Position numbers and translations under genes: made by a program
NCBI GenBank assembly: GCA_013368495.1
Contig: LUCH01000334.1
Span: 164,329-228,328, forward strand
Direction of reading: 5' to 3'
From: Paragonimus heterotremus
Taxonomy: Eukaryota > Platyhelminthes > Trematoda > Plagiorchiida > Troglotrematidae
Length of the DNA: 64,000 nt
Shown here: positions 62,201 to 64,000 of the stretch, piece after piece
Layout of the letters: the number at the start of each line of letters is the position of its first letter
Numbering within the stretch: the stretch's first letter is position 1
The notes under the pieces: generated by a model
The model's database searches: none
The model's input: only the letters and a program-made list of their open reading frames with translations
Told to the model about the DNA's origin: nothing

Positions 62201-63819
62201 GTGTACACCTCTGCGGATTATTGGAATAAGCCAACATGTTAAAAATCCTGTATGCTTTTGATCGAGTAAACACGACTTCAGCGGATACACAAGCTGAAGT
62301 CATTTGAGCCAGATCTATATCAGGACCGTTCTGGACAGTATCAGAGCCCGGAATACCGTGTGAGAGATGACAAACCGAACCCGTGAGCGCTGTAGTCAAG
62401 GGACCCCATCTAGAACATTCCACCTCATCTGGTAAGCAAGCGATCCAAGTGAGCGACTTTTCTTCTTGAGAGAAAGTTGTGGTAACTCATACTTTCGAGA
62501 CAGCCGTTTCGATACCACAGTATGTCGTAGTTTCGGGTCTACCAACTGAAAGAGAGTGACTACAATCAATCATGAGCGTCCAGATTACTTTGATGCCAGT
62601 GGTCCAGTAACTATCAGTCAGATGAGCATTCCGTAGGCTAAGCACCTGAAGAGCGTAATGTAGTTGGTGCAGGACTGTTTTAAATTGTCTGAACAACTAC
62701 TTTACTTATTGCCATCTACGAAATTTTCATAATCGGAAATAGACTATATATATCTACAGCTGTCAATTCTCTGTTCCTACTACGTCAGGGTCACCCTTGA
62801 GCCCGAACTAGTTAGTCACTTATTGTTGGTTGAGAAAGTTTGGATACAACGGTTAAATACCTGTATACCGGTGATTGCGGAGGCACTTTAATTGATAGAG
62901 GGGATCAAAGAAAACCGAAGCGGATGATCAAGTACCACTCCCAAACACCTGGATTCAACATCACTAACATTCATCAAAACGAATGATCGACTGTAAAACT
63001 TACAAGTTGAGAAACACATTCTGCCAACAGATCATAACGTCGTCATAGTCAATCCCTTCACTGTACTACCACTACAACGGTAGGCTTATCAATACTGATC
63101 GGGCGTGCTATATTCCATTACAAATAATCGGTTTGGTTATGAAGGTTGTTGTCTTGTTTTTGTCACTTGTGCATCGTCTTCGATGACCAATGTCTGCAAA
63201 CAACTTGCTACAATGAGTCCGTAACTTATCTTTGATTAAGACTGAAAGCAGGTCTTCGAACCCATAGGGAATAACTCAATTGGACTGTTACAAATTATGA
63301 TTCAATCTTCTCATTGCCAAACTATTTAACTGTCAGTTGACAGCGTTTCTGACATCATACATTCCTTTCTTTGTAGACCGTCATCAACAAAAGCTAGTTG
63401 ATTGGAGAACAGATATAGTGGATATATTGACGTATTGGAACACGAAACATTCGTGTTACCCACGAATCATTGCGTTTGAGTATCGACATTTCTGAGAAGA
63501 ACAAGTGGGATAAACGCGTCCAGAACTATATCTGGAATTATTCCAACTATCGGTTGGCGATTAACGATTGCATAATAGAGGAGTCGTTCGTTTCAGTATT
63601 GAACACTATTCGACCTCAGAAAAAGGAAACAGCATCTTGAACAACACCGATGGTTAACACACAACCTAAATGACATATTGTCCTACCAGGCGGTTGAGAG
63701 ATTAATCCATCGGCTGAAGTTACATCTGGATCAACTCAACTACAAGTTAACTAACCATTAACAATTCAGTAAATAGTGTCAGTTATTTAAAAAAAGGAGG
63801 AAAGGTAAGCAGGACTACT
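59277..63819. other. Unassigned sequence
   Basis: About 4.5 kb without a recognised feature. A 119-codon frame at 59,999-60,358 has a hydrophobic stretch (TLLIINIVMIIICS) but no family. Confidence 0.5.
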
Positions 63820-64000
63820 AGCCACGTCGAGTTGGTTGACGTATGCAAGACGAATCACATGTCTGTGAACGTGATACCACGTGACTGTGTGCAAAGGGGC
63901 GTGGAAACTGCGCCGGAGACTGACACGGCCACCTGGGCGGAGTTTGTGTGTATGACCTTAGGTGGGGTCAACTATGTCTCTGATTGGCGGAGTGATGACC
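63820..64000. other. GC-rich block at the window edge
   Basis: The last about 180 bp are markedly GC-richer, with GGGCGTGG, GGGCGGAG and TTGGCGGAG. It may be the start of another repeat or of a regulatory region continuing beyond the window. No coding motif is seen. Confidence 0.4.

Noticed and set aside
1..64000. CRISPR arrays, bacterial operons, ribosome binding sites, rRNA
   Set aside because: No regularly spaced direct repeats, no clustered long frames and no rRNA-like sequence; the window is eukaryotic in character.

Overview
The window reads as gene-poor nuclear DNA of a eukaryote. It has no dense operon-like coding, stops in all frames across nearly all of it, one run of exactly 100 Ns (a standard scaffold gap), interspersed retroelements of several classes and a tRNA-derived SINE family. 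The mix of a degenerate non-LTR element with a C-terminal block common in flatworm endonuclease/reverse-transcriptase elements, two Ty3/gypsy elements and AT-leaning base composition fits a flatworm, most likely a digenean trematode. That assignment is inference; no host gene identifies the species.

Layout. 1-8.1 kb: unassigned sequence. 8.15-8.66 kb: 3' remnant of a non-LTR retrotransposon. 9.48-9.7 kb: first SINE copy. 9.7-20.3 kb: mostly unassigned, with the assembly gap at 14,633-14,732 and a few reading frames that could be single exons, including a von Willebrand A-like one on the minus strand at 13.6-13.9 kb. 20.29-20.8 kb: two SINE copies head to head. 23.2-24.15 kb: an LTR-like repeat copy and one member of a second dispersed repeat. 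27.9-34.6 kb is the repeat-rich core: a SINE copy abuts a 5'-truncated, multiply broken Ty3/gypsy pol on the plus strand, and a different Ty3/gypsy pol lies on the minus strand. 36.5-36.8 kb: SINE. 38.27-38.35 kb: a long imperfect hairpin. 41.17-41.87 kb: a second head-to-head SINE pair. 45.0-45.97 kb: possible exons and the second copy of the 23.9-kb repeat. 53.2-53.76 kb: a GC-rich LTR-like island with a 176-bp tandem duplication related to the 23.2-kb repeat. 57.0 kb: an inverted repeat of B-box-like motifs. The rest is unassigned, with a GC-rich block at the right edge.

No complete host protein gene, rRNA, confident tRNA or CRISPR array was found. Both gypsy pol regions carry stops, frameshifts and changed catalytic residues and look inactive. 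The most interesting material is non-coding: a SINE family with A and B boxes and a conserved sequence upstream of the A box, seven recognisable copies of which four form two head-to-head pairs; and a module with a conserved 22-nt hairpin found in three diverged copies. Single-exon calls were made by eye from codon pattern and splice-site likeness and are weak.
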